In this document: in pieces, positions 1 to 5,546 of the stretch
Layout of the letters: each line of letters starts with the position of its first letter
Numbering within the stretch: position 1 is the stretch's first letter
NCBI GenBank assembly: GCA_947442095.1
Contig: CANEVG010000236.1
Location: 1 to 5,945, forward strand
DNA from: Sphingomonadaceae bacterium
Lineage (GTDB): Bacteria > Pseudomonadota > Alphaproteobacteria > Sphingomonadales > Sphingomonadaceae
DNA: 5,945 bases
Reading direction: 5' to 3'
Notes under the pieces: generated by a model
Database searches by the model: none
Seen by the model: only the letters and a program-made list of their open reading frames with translations
What the model was told of the DNA's origin: nothing
Translations under genes and position numbers: made by a program

Positions 1-1238
1 ATGATGATCGCCGGTGCCATGCCACCTGCCGCGCACATCGTGACAAGGCCGTAGCGGCCGCCCGATCGCTCCAGTTCATCGAGCGCGGTGCCGATGAGGA
101 TCGAGCCGGTCGCGCCGATCGGATGGCCGAGCGCCATCGCGCCGCCGTTGATGTTTACCTTGGCGCGGTCAAGCTCCAGATCGCGGATGAACTTTTCGGC
201 GACGACCGCGAAGGCCTCGTTGATTTCCCAAACGTCGATGTCTTCCTTGGTCAGGCCGGCCTTGGCGAGAACCTTCTTCGCGGCGGGCACCGGCGCGTTG
301 AGCATCAGCGTCGGGTCATCGCCCTGGTTGGCATAGGCGACGATGCGCGCGCGTGGCTTGAGCCCATGCTTTTCGGCATAGGCAGGCGAGGTGATGAGCA
401 GCGCCGCCGCACCATCGACCACGCCCGAGGAGTTGCCCGCGTGGTGGACCGGCTTGATGTCCACGTCTGGATAGCGGCGGTTGATTTGCCCCCGGAAGGT
501 CACGCCGCCGCCGAGGTCGAAGTCCATCATCCCGGCGAACGCGGGCTTGAGGTTGGCGAGCCCTTCGGCGGTTGTTTCGGGGCGGGGGAATTCCTCGTGG
601 TCCAGAGCGACGGTGCCGTCTTCATTGAGCACGGGCACGACCGACTTGGCAAAGCGGCCCTCCTTGATCGCCACATCGGCGCGCTGCTGGCTGACGAGCG
701 CGAGCGCATCGAGCGCTTCGCGGTCAATGCCCTCGATCGTGGCGATGGCATCGCCGCAGATGCCCTGGTGCGACTGCGGGTGCATCGCATCGAGCGCCGC
801 GTTGCCCGAACCCATCAGGCGCGGCGGGAAGCCGGCATTGGCGTTGGCCGCCGCATGGGCCGCCGTGAAGCTCATCATTTCGGTGCCGCCCGCGATCACG
901 CAGTCTTCCATGCCCGACATGACCGTGGCCGCTGCCAAGTTCACCGAGGTGATGCCGCCGCCGCAGAACCGATCAAGCGTGGTGCCGCTGGCCGAAATAT
1001 CAAAGCCAGCTGCAAGCGCGGCCATGCGGCCCAGATCGCCGGCTTGCTTGTCGACCTGGCTGGAGGTCGACCAGATGATGTCGTCCACGGTCGAAGTGTC
1101 GAGCTTGTTGCGCTCCGCCAGCGCCTTCATGACAGTGGCGGCAAGGTGCTGCGGATGCAGATGTGACAGCGCGCCCTTGCCCGGCTTGCCCACCCCGCGC
1201 GGGGTGCGAACGGCATCGATGATATAGGCTTCGGCCAT
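1..1238 (-). CDS. Acetyl-CoA acetyltransferase (thiolase), 3' end cut by window edge
   Basis: Thiolases either condense two acetyl-CoA or thiolytically cleave 3-ketoacyl-CoA, as cytosolic homotetramers or dimers. The frame reads from ATG at 1238-1236 (MAEAYIIDAVRTPRG, the usual thiolase N-terminus) through 412 complete codons to the left edge with no stop. The visible end, CAAGGMAPAII, is the family's C-terminal active-site loop, so only a few residues are missing. Catalytic landmarks are the nucleophile Cys92 in LDRFCGGG, HHAGNSSGVVDGAAA in the second half, INEAFA with Asn340, GHPIGATG with His372, and the acid/base Cys402. The start is supported by GGGAG at 1250-1246, 7 nt upstream of the ATG. 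It is transcribed divergently from the M20 amidohydrolase. Whether it acts in polyhydroxybutyrate synthesis, fatty acid or steroid/aromatic degradation cannot be decided from sequence. The CGGG context (often CSSG or CASG) and CAAGG (often CxGGG) suggest a subgroup distinct from PhaA and FadA. The thiolase call is firm; the substrate is unknown. Confidence 0.96.
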   Translation of the reverse strand, partial: MAEAYIIDAVRTPRGVGKPGKGALSHLHPQHLAATVMKALAERNKLDTSTVDDIIWSTSSQVDKQAGDLGRMAALAAGFDISASGTTLDRFCGGGITSVNLAAATVMSGMEDCVIAGGTEMMSFTAAHAAANANAGFPPRLMGSGNAALDAMHPQSHQGICGDAIATIEGIDREALDALALVSQQRADVAIKEGRFAKSVVPVLNEDGTVALDHEEFPRPETTAEGLANLKPAFAGMMDFDLGGGVTFRGQINRRYPDVDIKPVHHAGNSSGVVDGAAALLITSPAYAEKHGLKPRARIVAYANQGDDPTLMLNAPVPAAKKVLAKAGLTKEDIDVWEINEAFAVVAEKFIRDLELDRAKVNINGGAMALGHPIGATGSILIGTALDELERSGGRYGLVTMCAAGGMAPAII

Positions 1239-1364
1239 GGTGTTTCTCCCAAATGTCTTAATCAACCGGTTAAACCGGGTGCGTGCGGTGTGCAAGGGGG
1301 AACCTCGACATGGGTGCACGCTACAGCTTATGCTGGCAGCCTGACCGCGCCGAAGGAGCCTCCC
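1239..1364. promoter_or_regulatory. Divergent intergenic control region with AACCGGTT palindrome
   Basis: This 126-bp gap separates the divergent thiolase and amidohydrolase starts and must carry signals for both. It contains a perfect 8-bp palindrome AACCGGTT at 1264-1271, and the half AACCGG recurs 9 bp on at 1273-1278. The palindrome is bracketed by TTAA at 1258-1261 and 1270-1273. It lies 26-33 bp upstream of the thiolase start, where a repressor would interfere with that promoter. An operator for a TetR- or GntR-type regulator is a guess from position and symmetry; no regulator gene is in the window. Confidence 0.4.
1305..1334 (+). promoter_or_regulatory. Putative sigma70-type promoter for the M20 amidohydrolase
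   Basis: TCGACA (1305-1310, five of six matches to TTGACA) and TATGCT (1329-1334, four of six to TATAAT) are separated by 18 bp. A start near 1341 would give a leader of about 24 nt that includes the Shine-Dalgarno AAGGAG at 1353-1358. The geometry is good but the hexamers are imperfect, and chance matches of this quality are common. Confidence 0.35.
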
Positions 1365-2564
1365 ATGCTGCATGCCGATCTTCTGGAGCAGGCCCGCAGC
1401 CTTGAGCCGCAGATCACGGCGCTCAGGCGCGCGATCCATGCCGAGCCAGAGTTGGGGCTGCACACGCCGCTGACATCGGCCAAAGTGCGCGCGGCATTGG
1501 CGCACCTACCGCTGACTTGGCGTGAGGGGCCTTCGACGACTGGGCTTGTCGCGACGCTGACGGGCGAGGCGGGAGCAGGCAGGCGCGTGCTGCTGCGAGG
1601 GGATATGGATGCGCTGGAAATGCCCGAGGAGACGGGGCTGGAGTTTGCCTCGGCGTTTGCGGGGCGGATGCATGCCTGCGGGCACGATGCGCATACGGCA
1701 ATGCTGGCGGGGGCGGCGGAGTTGCTATGCGCTCGGCGGGCTGACCTTGCCGGCGAAGTGCAGTTCATGTTCCAGCCGGGCGAGGAAGGGCATCACGGCG
1801 CGCGGTTCATGATCGACGACGGGCTCCTGGAACCGAAGGCGAATGCGGCCTTTGCGCTCCACATCATGCCCAACAGCCCGCATGGGATCGTGGCGGGCAA
1901 GGCGGGGCCGTTGCTGGCTTCGGCGGACCGATTCGAGATCACGATCAAGGGCGATGGCGGCCATGCCTCAATGCCGCACGACACGCTCGATCCGGTGCCG
2001 GTTGCCTGCGAGATCGTCAGCGCGATCCAGGCGATGGTTACGCGGCGCTTCTCGGTCGCCGATCCGGTGGTGGCGACCGTTTCGAAGATCGAGTCGGGCA
2101 CGGCTTACAATGTAATCCCCGATACGGCGCATCTGCTGGGCACCTTGCGCACGCTTTCGGCGGCGAACCGCGAGCGGCTACGGGAGGAACTGGCACGGCT
2201 GGCCGAACACATTGCGGCGGCGCACGGGCTGACCGCGACGACCGTGATCGTGCCGGGATTTCCGGTGACGGTGTGCGATGCGCGTGCGGTCGATCTGGGT
2301 GAGGGCGTGGCGCGCGCACTGGCGGGCGAGGACAAGTTCCTGCGCCTCTCGCACCCGATCATGGGCGCTGAGGACTTTGCCTATGTGCTGGAGCAAACGC
2401 CAGGCGCGATGTTCTTCCTTGGCGTGGCGCATGAGGGCGCGGACTGGAAGAGCTGCTGCTCGATTCATTCGACGCGGATGATGATCGACGAGAGCGTGAT
2501 GCCGCTGGGGGCAGCGGTGCTTGCGGGGTGCGCGGAGCGGTTTTTGGCGCACGGGTTTGCGTGA
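1365..2564 (+). CDS. M20-family metal-dependent amidohydrolase (hippurate hydrolase / AbgA / YxeP-like)
   Basis: Enzymes of this family hydrolyse N-acyl amino acids or related amides in the cytoplasm with a di-metal centre. The 399-residue product has the expected length and motif order: RGDMDAL (Asp80, Asp82), HACGHDAHT (ligands Cys105 and His107), QPGEEG (general base Glu140, ligand Glu141), ALHIMP (His166), and a C-terminal HSTRMMIDE (His368). The dimerisation ('lid') domain spans about residues 180-290 and includes GDGGHASMPH, whose His200 matches the residue that reaches into the partner's active site. NVIPDTAHLLGTLR and GAEDFAYVLEQTPGAMFFLG are typical of the amidohydrolase subfamily rather than of M20 carboxypeptidases. 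I chose ATG 1365 because AAGGAG (1353-1358) lies 6 nt upstream. An in-frame GTG at 1290 would add 25 residues without homology or a ribosome-binding site. All ligands are present, so it should be active; the natural acyl substrate is unknown. Confidence 0.94.
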   Translation: MLHADLLEQARSLEPQITALRRAIHAEPELGLHTPLTSAKVRAALAHLPLTWREGPSTTGLVATLTGEAGAGRRVLLRGDMDALEMPEETGLEFASAFAGRMHACGHDAHTAMLAGAAELLCARRADLAGEVQFMFQPGEEGHHGARFMIDDGLLEPKANAAFALHIMPNSPHGIVAGKAGPLLASADRFEITIKGDGGHASMPHDTLDPVPVACEIVSAIQAMVTRRFSVADPVVATVSKIESGTAYNVIPDTAHLLGTLRTLSAANRERLREELARLAEHIAAAHGLTATTVIVPGFPVTVCDARAVDLGEGVARALAGEDKFLRLSHPIMGAEDFAYVLEQTPGAMFFLGVAHEGADWKSCCSIHSTRMMIDESVMPLGAAVLAGCAERFLAHGFA

Positions 2565-2603
2565 TTGGCATTTCCATCCCGCTGGCCGCCCGCTGAACCT
2601 TCA

Positions 2604-2674
2604 CCGTTTGTGTCGAGCGAAGTCGGGACACCAAGCGCAGTGTCTGATGTCTCGACTTCGCTCGACACAAACGG
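2604..2674. repeat. REP-like palindromic element, 27-bp inverted repeat with 17-nt loop
   Basis: The left arm at 2604-2630 contains GTGTCGAGCGAAGTCG. The right arm at 2648-2674 is its reverse complement, CGACTTCGCTCGACAC. Of 27 positions only one departs (G2626 against T2652), and that pair would be a G-U wobble in RNA. The loop is 2631-2647. The element sits in the 198-bp gap between two co-directional genes, 40 bp after the amidohydrolase stop. From memory, near-identical palindromes are scattered between genes in sphingomonads. It has no U-tract, so it is not a classic intrinsic terminator, but it could attenuate transcription or protect the upstream mRNA 3' end. Confidence 0.88.
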
Positions 2675-2762
2675 GCCTTGGGAAATGCGCATTTGTTTGC
2701 CTAAGCTGCAACGCGGCGGTCTTGAAGCTCTGGCAATGGCCTTGCCGATCTGACAGGGGGGC

Positions 2763-3548
2763 ATGATGCAAGACCGGGTTCTGCCGCTGAGCGGCATTCA
2801 CAATTTTCGCGACTATGGCCGCTACGCGGCGCGAGGCGGAAAGCTGCGCATGGGGCACCTGTGGCGTTCAGGCCAGCACTTCGGCGCGACGGCGGACGAT
2901 CTGGAGGCGGTGCACAGCGTCGGCATCGCCAAGGTTATCGACCTGCGCGGCGATAGCGAGCGTGCGTCCTACCCCTGCCTGCGGCATGAGGCGTTCGCGG
3001 GCGATGTGGTTTTCCATCCCGGCGAGACCGCGAGCGAGCACGGCAAGGCCGCGCACGACGAGGCCGCGGAAGGAATCCAGACGGCCGACGAAGCGCGCGA
3101 GTCGATGGTCAAGCTCTATGCCCGGCTGCCGTTCCGCCCTGTGCTGGTCGGCACGTTCCGGCTCTATCTGAAAACGCTGGCGGACGACGCGCGGCCGAGC
3201 CTGCTGCATTGCTTTGCGGGCAAGGACCGCACCGGCGTGGGCGTGGCGGTGGTCCACCGGCTGCTGGGCGTGCATCATGATGATGTGATGGAGGACTACC
3301 TCCTCACCAACACCGCCGGCAATTCCGAAGCGCGGATTGCGGCAGCGGCGGTGAGTGTGCGCGCCAGCTTCGGGCCCAGGATGGACGATGGCGCACTGCG
3401 CATGGTGATGTCGGTGCAGCCGGAGTTTCTGGAAAGCGCCTTCGCCGCGATTGCGCGCGAGCATGGGACGCTGGAGGCTTATGCCGAGGCGGTGCTGGGC
3501 GCGGATACGTCGCTGGTGGCGCGAATGGAGGCGCGGCTGGTGGCTTAG
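2763..3548 (+). CDS. Tyrosine phosphatase, Y_phosphatase3 / MptpB-like family
   Basis: The product (261 residues) is predicted to remove phosphate from phosphotyrosine, and in some relatives from phosphoserine/threonine or phosphoinositides, through a cysteinyl-phosphate intermediate. The signature P-loop HCFAGKDRTG has nucleophile Cys150 and phosphate-binding Arg156, with the Lys-Asp pair (KD) characteristic of the MptpB-like group. Other family landmarks are an N-terminal NFRDYG (14-19), LWRSG (33-37) and VIDLRGDSER (58-67). The helix-rich C-terminal part after residue 160 matches the usual layout. There is no signal peptide or membrane segment, so it is probably cytosolic. Two adjacent ATGs (2763, 2766) follow a G-rich ribosome-binding site (AGGGGGG at 2755-2761); the second has the more comfortable spacing. 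It lies 198 bp downstream of the amidohydrolase with the palindromic repeat between them, so co-transcription is uncertain. Physiological substrate unknown; no kinase is nearby. Confidence 0.93.
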   Translation: MMQDRVLPLSGIHNFRDYGRYAARGGKLRMGHLWRSGQHFGATADDLEAVHSVGIAKVIDLRGDSERASYPCLRHEAFAGDVVFHPGETASEHGKAAHDEAAEGIQTADEARESMVKLYARLPFRPVLVGTFRLYLKTLADDARPSLLHCFAGKDRTGVGVAVVHRLLGVHHDDVMEDYLLTNTAGNSEARIAAAAVSVRASFGPRMDDGALRMVMSVQPEFLESAFAAIAREHGTLEAYAEAVLGADTSLVARMEARLVA

Positions 3549-3964
3549 CCCGCACCTGCAATTTCAGCGGGCAGAGCGTTTGCCTTGGACTGCCAGCGAA
3601 GTCTCAGGGGTGCAACGCAATTGGTGGTGCGAGGCGCATTATGCCGCCGTTTTCGTAGTTTTTTGGACGTGCTCGGCCCAAGTGGGAAGCAACGCTTCGA
3701 TCGTATGAATTTGTATTCCAATTCTTTCCAATAAGCGGGCTCATCACTACGGATAGATTTGCTACATTGCAGAATTTTTCTGTAATTCATGTATTTAAAT
3801 GTGGAACAAGGTCCAAAGGGCGGCCAATCCCACGCGATGCCCAAACTTGCCTGAAATCCGGATTCCGCACTTTCCTAGCCAAAGCACTTTGGTAGGACAA
3901 TCTGTCGAAAAGTGACCCGGCCCAGACCCGGATGGCCCAGACCCGGATGGCCCTGAACCAAGCG
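3549..3964. other. Gene-poor interval with AT-rich stretch, no recognisable gene
   Basis: About 416 bases between the phosphatase stop and the PIN remnant. Reading frames here are short, lack ribosome-binding sites and resemble nothing I know. Roughly 3700-3810 is visibly AT-rich compared with the flanking genes, which suggests acquired or decayed DNA. The only internal structure I can define is the short tandem repeat at 3919-3953. No terminator-like hairpin with a T-run is evident just after the phosphatase. Confidence 0.6.
3919..3953. repeat. Short tandem repeat, 15-bp unit, 2.3 copies
   Basis: The unit GGCCCAGACCCGGAT occurs perfectly at 3919-3933 and 3934-3948, followed by a partial GGCCC. 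It lies 11 bp beyond the stop codon of the minus-strand PIN remnant. Nothing indicates a function; replication slippage is the simplest origin. Confidence 0.85.
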
Positions 3965-4390
3965 TCACGCTTTCTGGCGATAGAACAGCACCTGCCCGCC
4001 GGGCTGAAGTTGCTGCAGATAGTCCATGTCCGCGATATTGCGGGTTAGCAGGTGGCATCCCTGCGACAACGCTTGAAGGAACAACAGGGCATCGTTCAGC
4101 AAAGATTGCCTGTCCTGGCGCTGCAATCCTTGCAGGCGTGCATGCATCCCAGCGAGCATCCCTGCTTCAGTCATGACCGCCACCGAAGGGGCCTGAAGCC
4201 TGTGGACCGGTATGCTTGCGCTGGTGGCTTGTACGGTCTGACAAACCTTGGCAGTCTGGGGGTGCGCTGGATCGAGCCGACCCAGTAGGTGCGACAGTTC
4301 AGCCACGGCGACTGCAGAATGATTGATCCGACGCACTCGCAACAGCTCGGCAACCCCCTCCGGAAGCCGGTCTTGCAGCACGTCGACAAA
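3965..4390 (-). pseudogene. PIN-domain (VapC-like) ribonuclease toxin, 5' end replaced by IS sequence
   Basis: PIN-domain toxins cleave RNA using a cluster of acidic residues that bind Mg2+ or Mn2+. The minus-strand frame ending at TGA 3967-3965 contains FVDVLQDRLP at its truncated start, AELSHLLGRLDPAHP (second acidic position, Glu), LLNDALLFLQA (third, Asp) and LLTRNIADMDYL (fourth, Asp), ending GGQVLFYR. These match the order and spacing of VapC-like PIN proteins. In intact relatives FVDVL is preceded by a LLDTN-type first catalytic motif. Here that position falls exactly where the opposite strand becomes IS1380 transposase, and the codons read DLHE. The first Asp is kept by chance or ancestry, but Thr and Asn are gone. 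An in-frame ATG at 4423-4421 would still allow a 152-residue chimera. The frame stays open to an ATG at 4699, giving 244 residues, but the first hundred are antisense to the transposase or of unknown origin. No antitoxin is visible, consistent with its loss at the insertion. Confidence 0.72.
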
Positions 4391-4534
4391 CTCGTGAAGA
4401 TCGGCGCGAAGCTGGTCACCCATGCCCGCTATGCCGTCTTCCAGATGGCCGAGGTAGCAGTGCCTCGAGACCTGTTCCGCCGTATCCTCGCCAACATCGC
4501 TGATCTGCGTTGCCGAGCACCGACCCCATGCTGA
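4388..4534 (+). pseudogene. IS1380-family transposase, C-terminal fragment
   Basis: The plus-strand frame from about 4388 to TGA 4532-4534 encodes 48 residues, including KLVKIGAKLVTHARYAVF and QMAEVAVPRDLFRRIL. From memory these match the C-terminal end of IS1380-type DDE transposases (KLIKIGAK, then RYVTFQMAEVAVPR), a family common in alphaproteobacteria. The entire N-terminal and catalytic DDE portion is missing: upstream of 4388 the DNA is the antisense of the PIN gene. The frame is intact from the junction to its natural stop, so this is a truncation rather than frameshift decay. It cannot catalyse transposition. It marks a past insertion followed by deletion, or a recombination breakpoint. 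Confidence 0.72.
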
Positions 4535-4807
4535 CCGCAAGCTCTGAGCCCTGCTTCGGCCCCGATGGGCAAGTTGCGCCCGCTCTCCATGAAGATCGCA
4601 CTTTTTCGCGGGCCGAGCAAACCTACAGCCAGATTGCTGCGTCAAGGAGCGGCTGAACGCGCCAGCATGCGAAAATCCGGTTGTGCAATGCCGTCCCACC
4701 CGGCAGTCTTGACTTCAATCGACCTTCTCTTGGGGTCTATCTCGGAAAAGTCGGTTTAATCTGTAGATGTCAGATTCATATCATCGTGAGGCCCTAGCAG
4801 GATGGGA
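4535..4807. other. Possible IS-derived 3' flank and spacer, no recognisable gene
   Basis: These 273 bases separate the transposase fragment from the lipoprotein promoter. The part just after the transposase stop may be the element's own 3' untranslated sequence, but I could not identify a terminal inverted repeat or target-site duplication, so the right IS boundary is unknown. A short open frame at 4565-4759 (64 codons) shows no ribosome-binding site or recognisable motif and is not called. Confidence 0.45.
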
Positions 4808-4835
4808 TTGTCAGGTGGCGCTAGCGAAATATGAT
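4808..4835 (+). promoter_or_regulatory. Putative sigma70-type promoter, leaderless geometry
   Basis: TTGTCA (4808-4813, five of six to TTGACA) and TATGAT (4830-4835, five of six to TATAAT) are 16 bp apart. The expected transcription start, about 7 nt after the -10 box, coincides with the lipoprotein ATG at 4842, which would make the mRNA leaderless. The absence of a Shine-Dalgarno sequence before that ATG agrees with this. Confidence 0.45.
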
Positions 4836-4841
4836 TATAAC

Positions 4842-5216
4842 ATGCGTAAGATATTTGTTGTTTTCATTCTCGGACTTGTTAGCTGCGCAGGCTCACCATC
4901 CGTCAAGGCCGTCGCGCCGGAACAAATTGCTCGTGCTGAGGCTCTGCCCGAAAGTGCGTTCTTCGGCGGGAAACTATTACAATGCGAAGATAAAGATCGG
5001 ACTGCTCGGGAGTTGTTTAACTTTGTGATCGCTTCGATAAGAGTCCCACTGAACACTCGGCTCAATTTTAAAGAGTATCGGGCAAGCCCTTACTCGGATG
5101 GACAAGTCTATGAGATTGTAATCGAGGCTAAACGCGGCGATCTTGGGGAGACTAGTCGCAATGTACACATCCTTGCGGTGCGCAACGATTGCGCATTGGC
5201 ATCCATCGACGATTGA
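4842..5216 (+). CDS. Small predicted lipoprotein of unknown function
   Basis: I do not recognise the family. The 124-residue product begins MRKIFVVFILGLVSC, a short basic N-terminus and hydrophobic core ending in a lipobox (LVSC, Cys15). It should therefore be processed by signal peptidase II and anchored to a membrane on the periplasmic side. The mature part is about 110 residues, with Cys48 (LLQCEDKD) and Cys117 (RNDCALAS) that could form a disulfide, and beta-prone segments near residues 88-96 and 107-114. ATG 4842 is preferred over the in-frame ATG at 4767 because it puts the signal peptide at the N-terminus; the upstream start would bury it behind 25 residues. No clear Shine-Dalgarno precedes it. 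Base composition is less GC-rich than that of the long genes in the window, hinting at transfer. It stands alone: the next gene is on the opposite strand. Confidence 0.7.
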   Translation: MRKIFVVFILGLVSCAGSPSVKAVAPEQIARAEALPESAFFGGKLLQCEDKDRTARELFNFVIASIRVPLNTRLNFKEYRASPYSDGQVYEIVIEAKRGDLGETSRNVHILAVRNDCALASIDD

Positions 5217-5546
5217 TGTCGGACCGCCTCGGTAGCTTGCTCGCATTCTGTACGTCTGAAAGTAGGATTTGCCTGAACCAGAGCTACGGATGCGCTGCAT
5301 TCGGCGATACTCGTGGGGATGCAGGCTTGGTGTGAGGCTCCCCAGATTTGATTTACCGGGTTGCGATGGTGCTGCCCTAGCGGTTCCTGCAGTTTTCAAA
5401 ACCTGCGGTAACACTTTTGGATGGGTGTTCCGGGATAAAACATGCCCGTTGTGTCCGCAACGACGCCGTATCCGGACTGACTATGCCTGCTTTCCCCAAG
5501 GCCAAAAACTGACATCAAAGCCCGGCGAAACCTTGCCCCAATCCTC
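5217..5546. other. Intergenic interval between convergent genes, nothing recognised
   Basis: About 330 bases lie between the lipoprotein stop and the stop of the convergent DUF1963 gene. A plus-strand frame opening at TTG 5269 (93 codons) contains CPLCP but has no ribosome-binding site or similarity I can name and is not called. A near-palindrome GCAGTTTTCAAAACCTGC around 5388-5405 has one bulged base and could form a weak hairpin; it is not a convincing terminator. Confidence 0.5.

Noticed and set aside
123..1166. Long plus-strand open frame (347 codons) across the thiolase gene
   Set aside because: It lies wholly antisense to the thiolase, whose catalytic motifs are all intact. Its composition (rich in Arg, Gly, His, Asp) is typical of a GC-driven shadow frame, and it has no ribosome-binding site.
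1290..1364. Upstream GTG start giving the amidohydrolase 25 extra residues
   Set aside because: No Shine-Dalgarno precedes the GTG and the extension resembles no M20 N-terminus, whereas ATG 1365 has AAGGAG at ideal spacing.
2604..2674. Palindrome considered as a two-repeat CRISPR or as an intrinsic terminator
   Set aside because: The two copies are inverted rather than direct, there are no regularly spaced spacers, and no T-run follows either arm.
2868..3464. Minus-strand open frame of 198 codons across the phosphatase
   Set aside because: It is antisense to a clear phosphatase with an intact P-loop, has no recognisable motif, and is His/Arg-rich in the manner of shadow frames.
3549..3720. 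Possible tRNA or transposase fragment after the phosphatase
   Set aside because: No cloverleaf arms or T-loop motif could be found, and none of the short translated frames matches a transposase motif I know.
3849..3875. GAAATCCGG segment resembling GAAAATCCGG near 4670, considered as paired IS ends
   Set aside because: The two copies are in direct rather than inverted orientation, the match is only about ten bases, and I see no target-site duplication.
3795..4058. Minus-strand frame encoding Gly-Ser-Gly-Pro repeats
   Set aside because: The repeated residues simply come from the 15-bp tandem DNA repeat (3919-3953), and the frame overlaps the PIN remnant in another frame.
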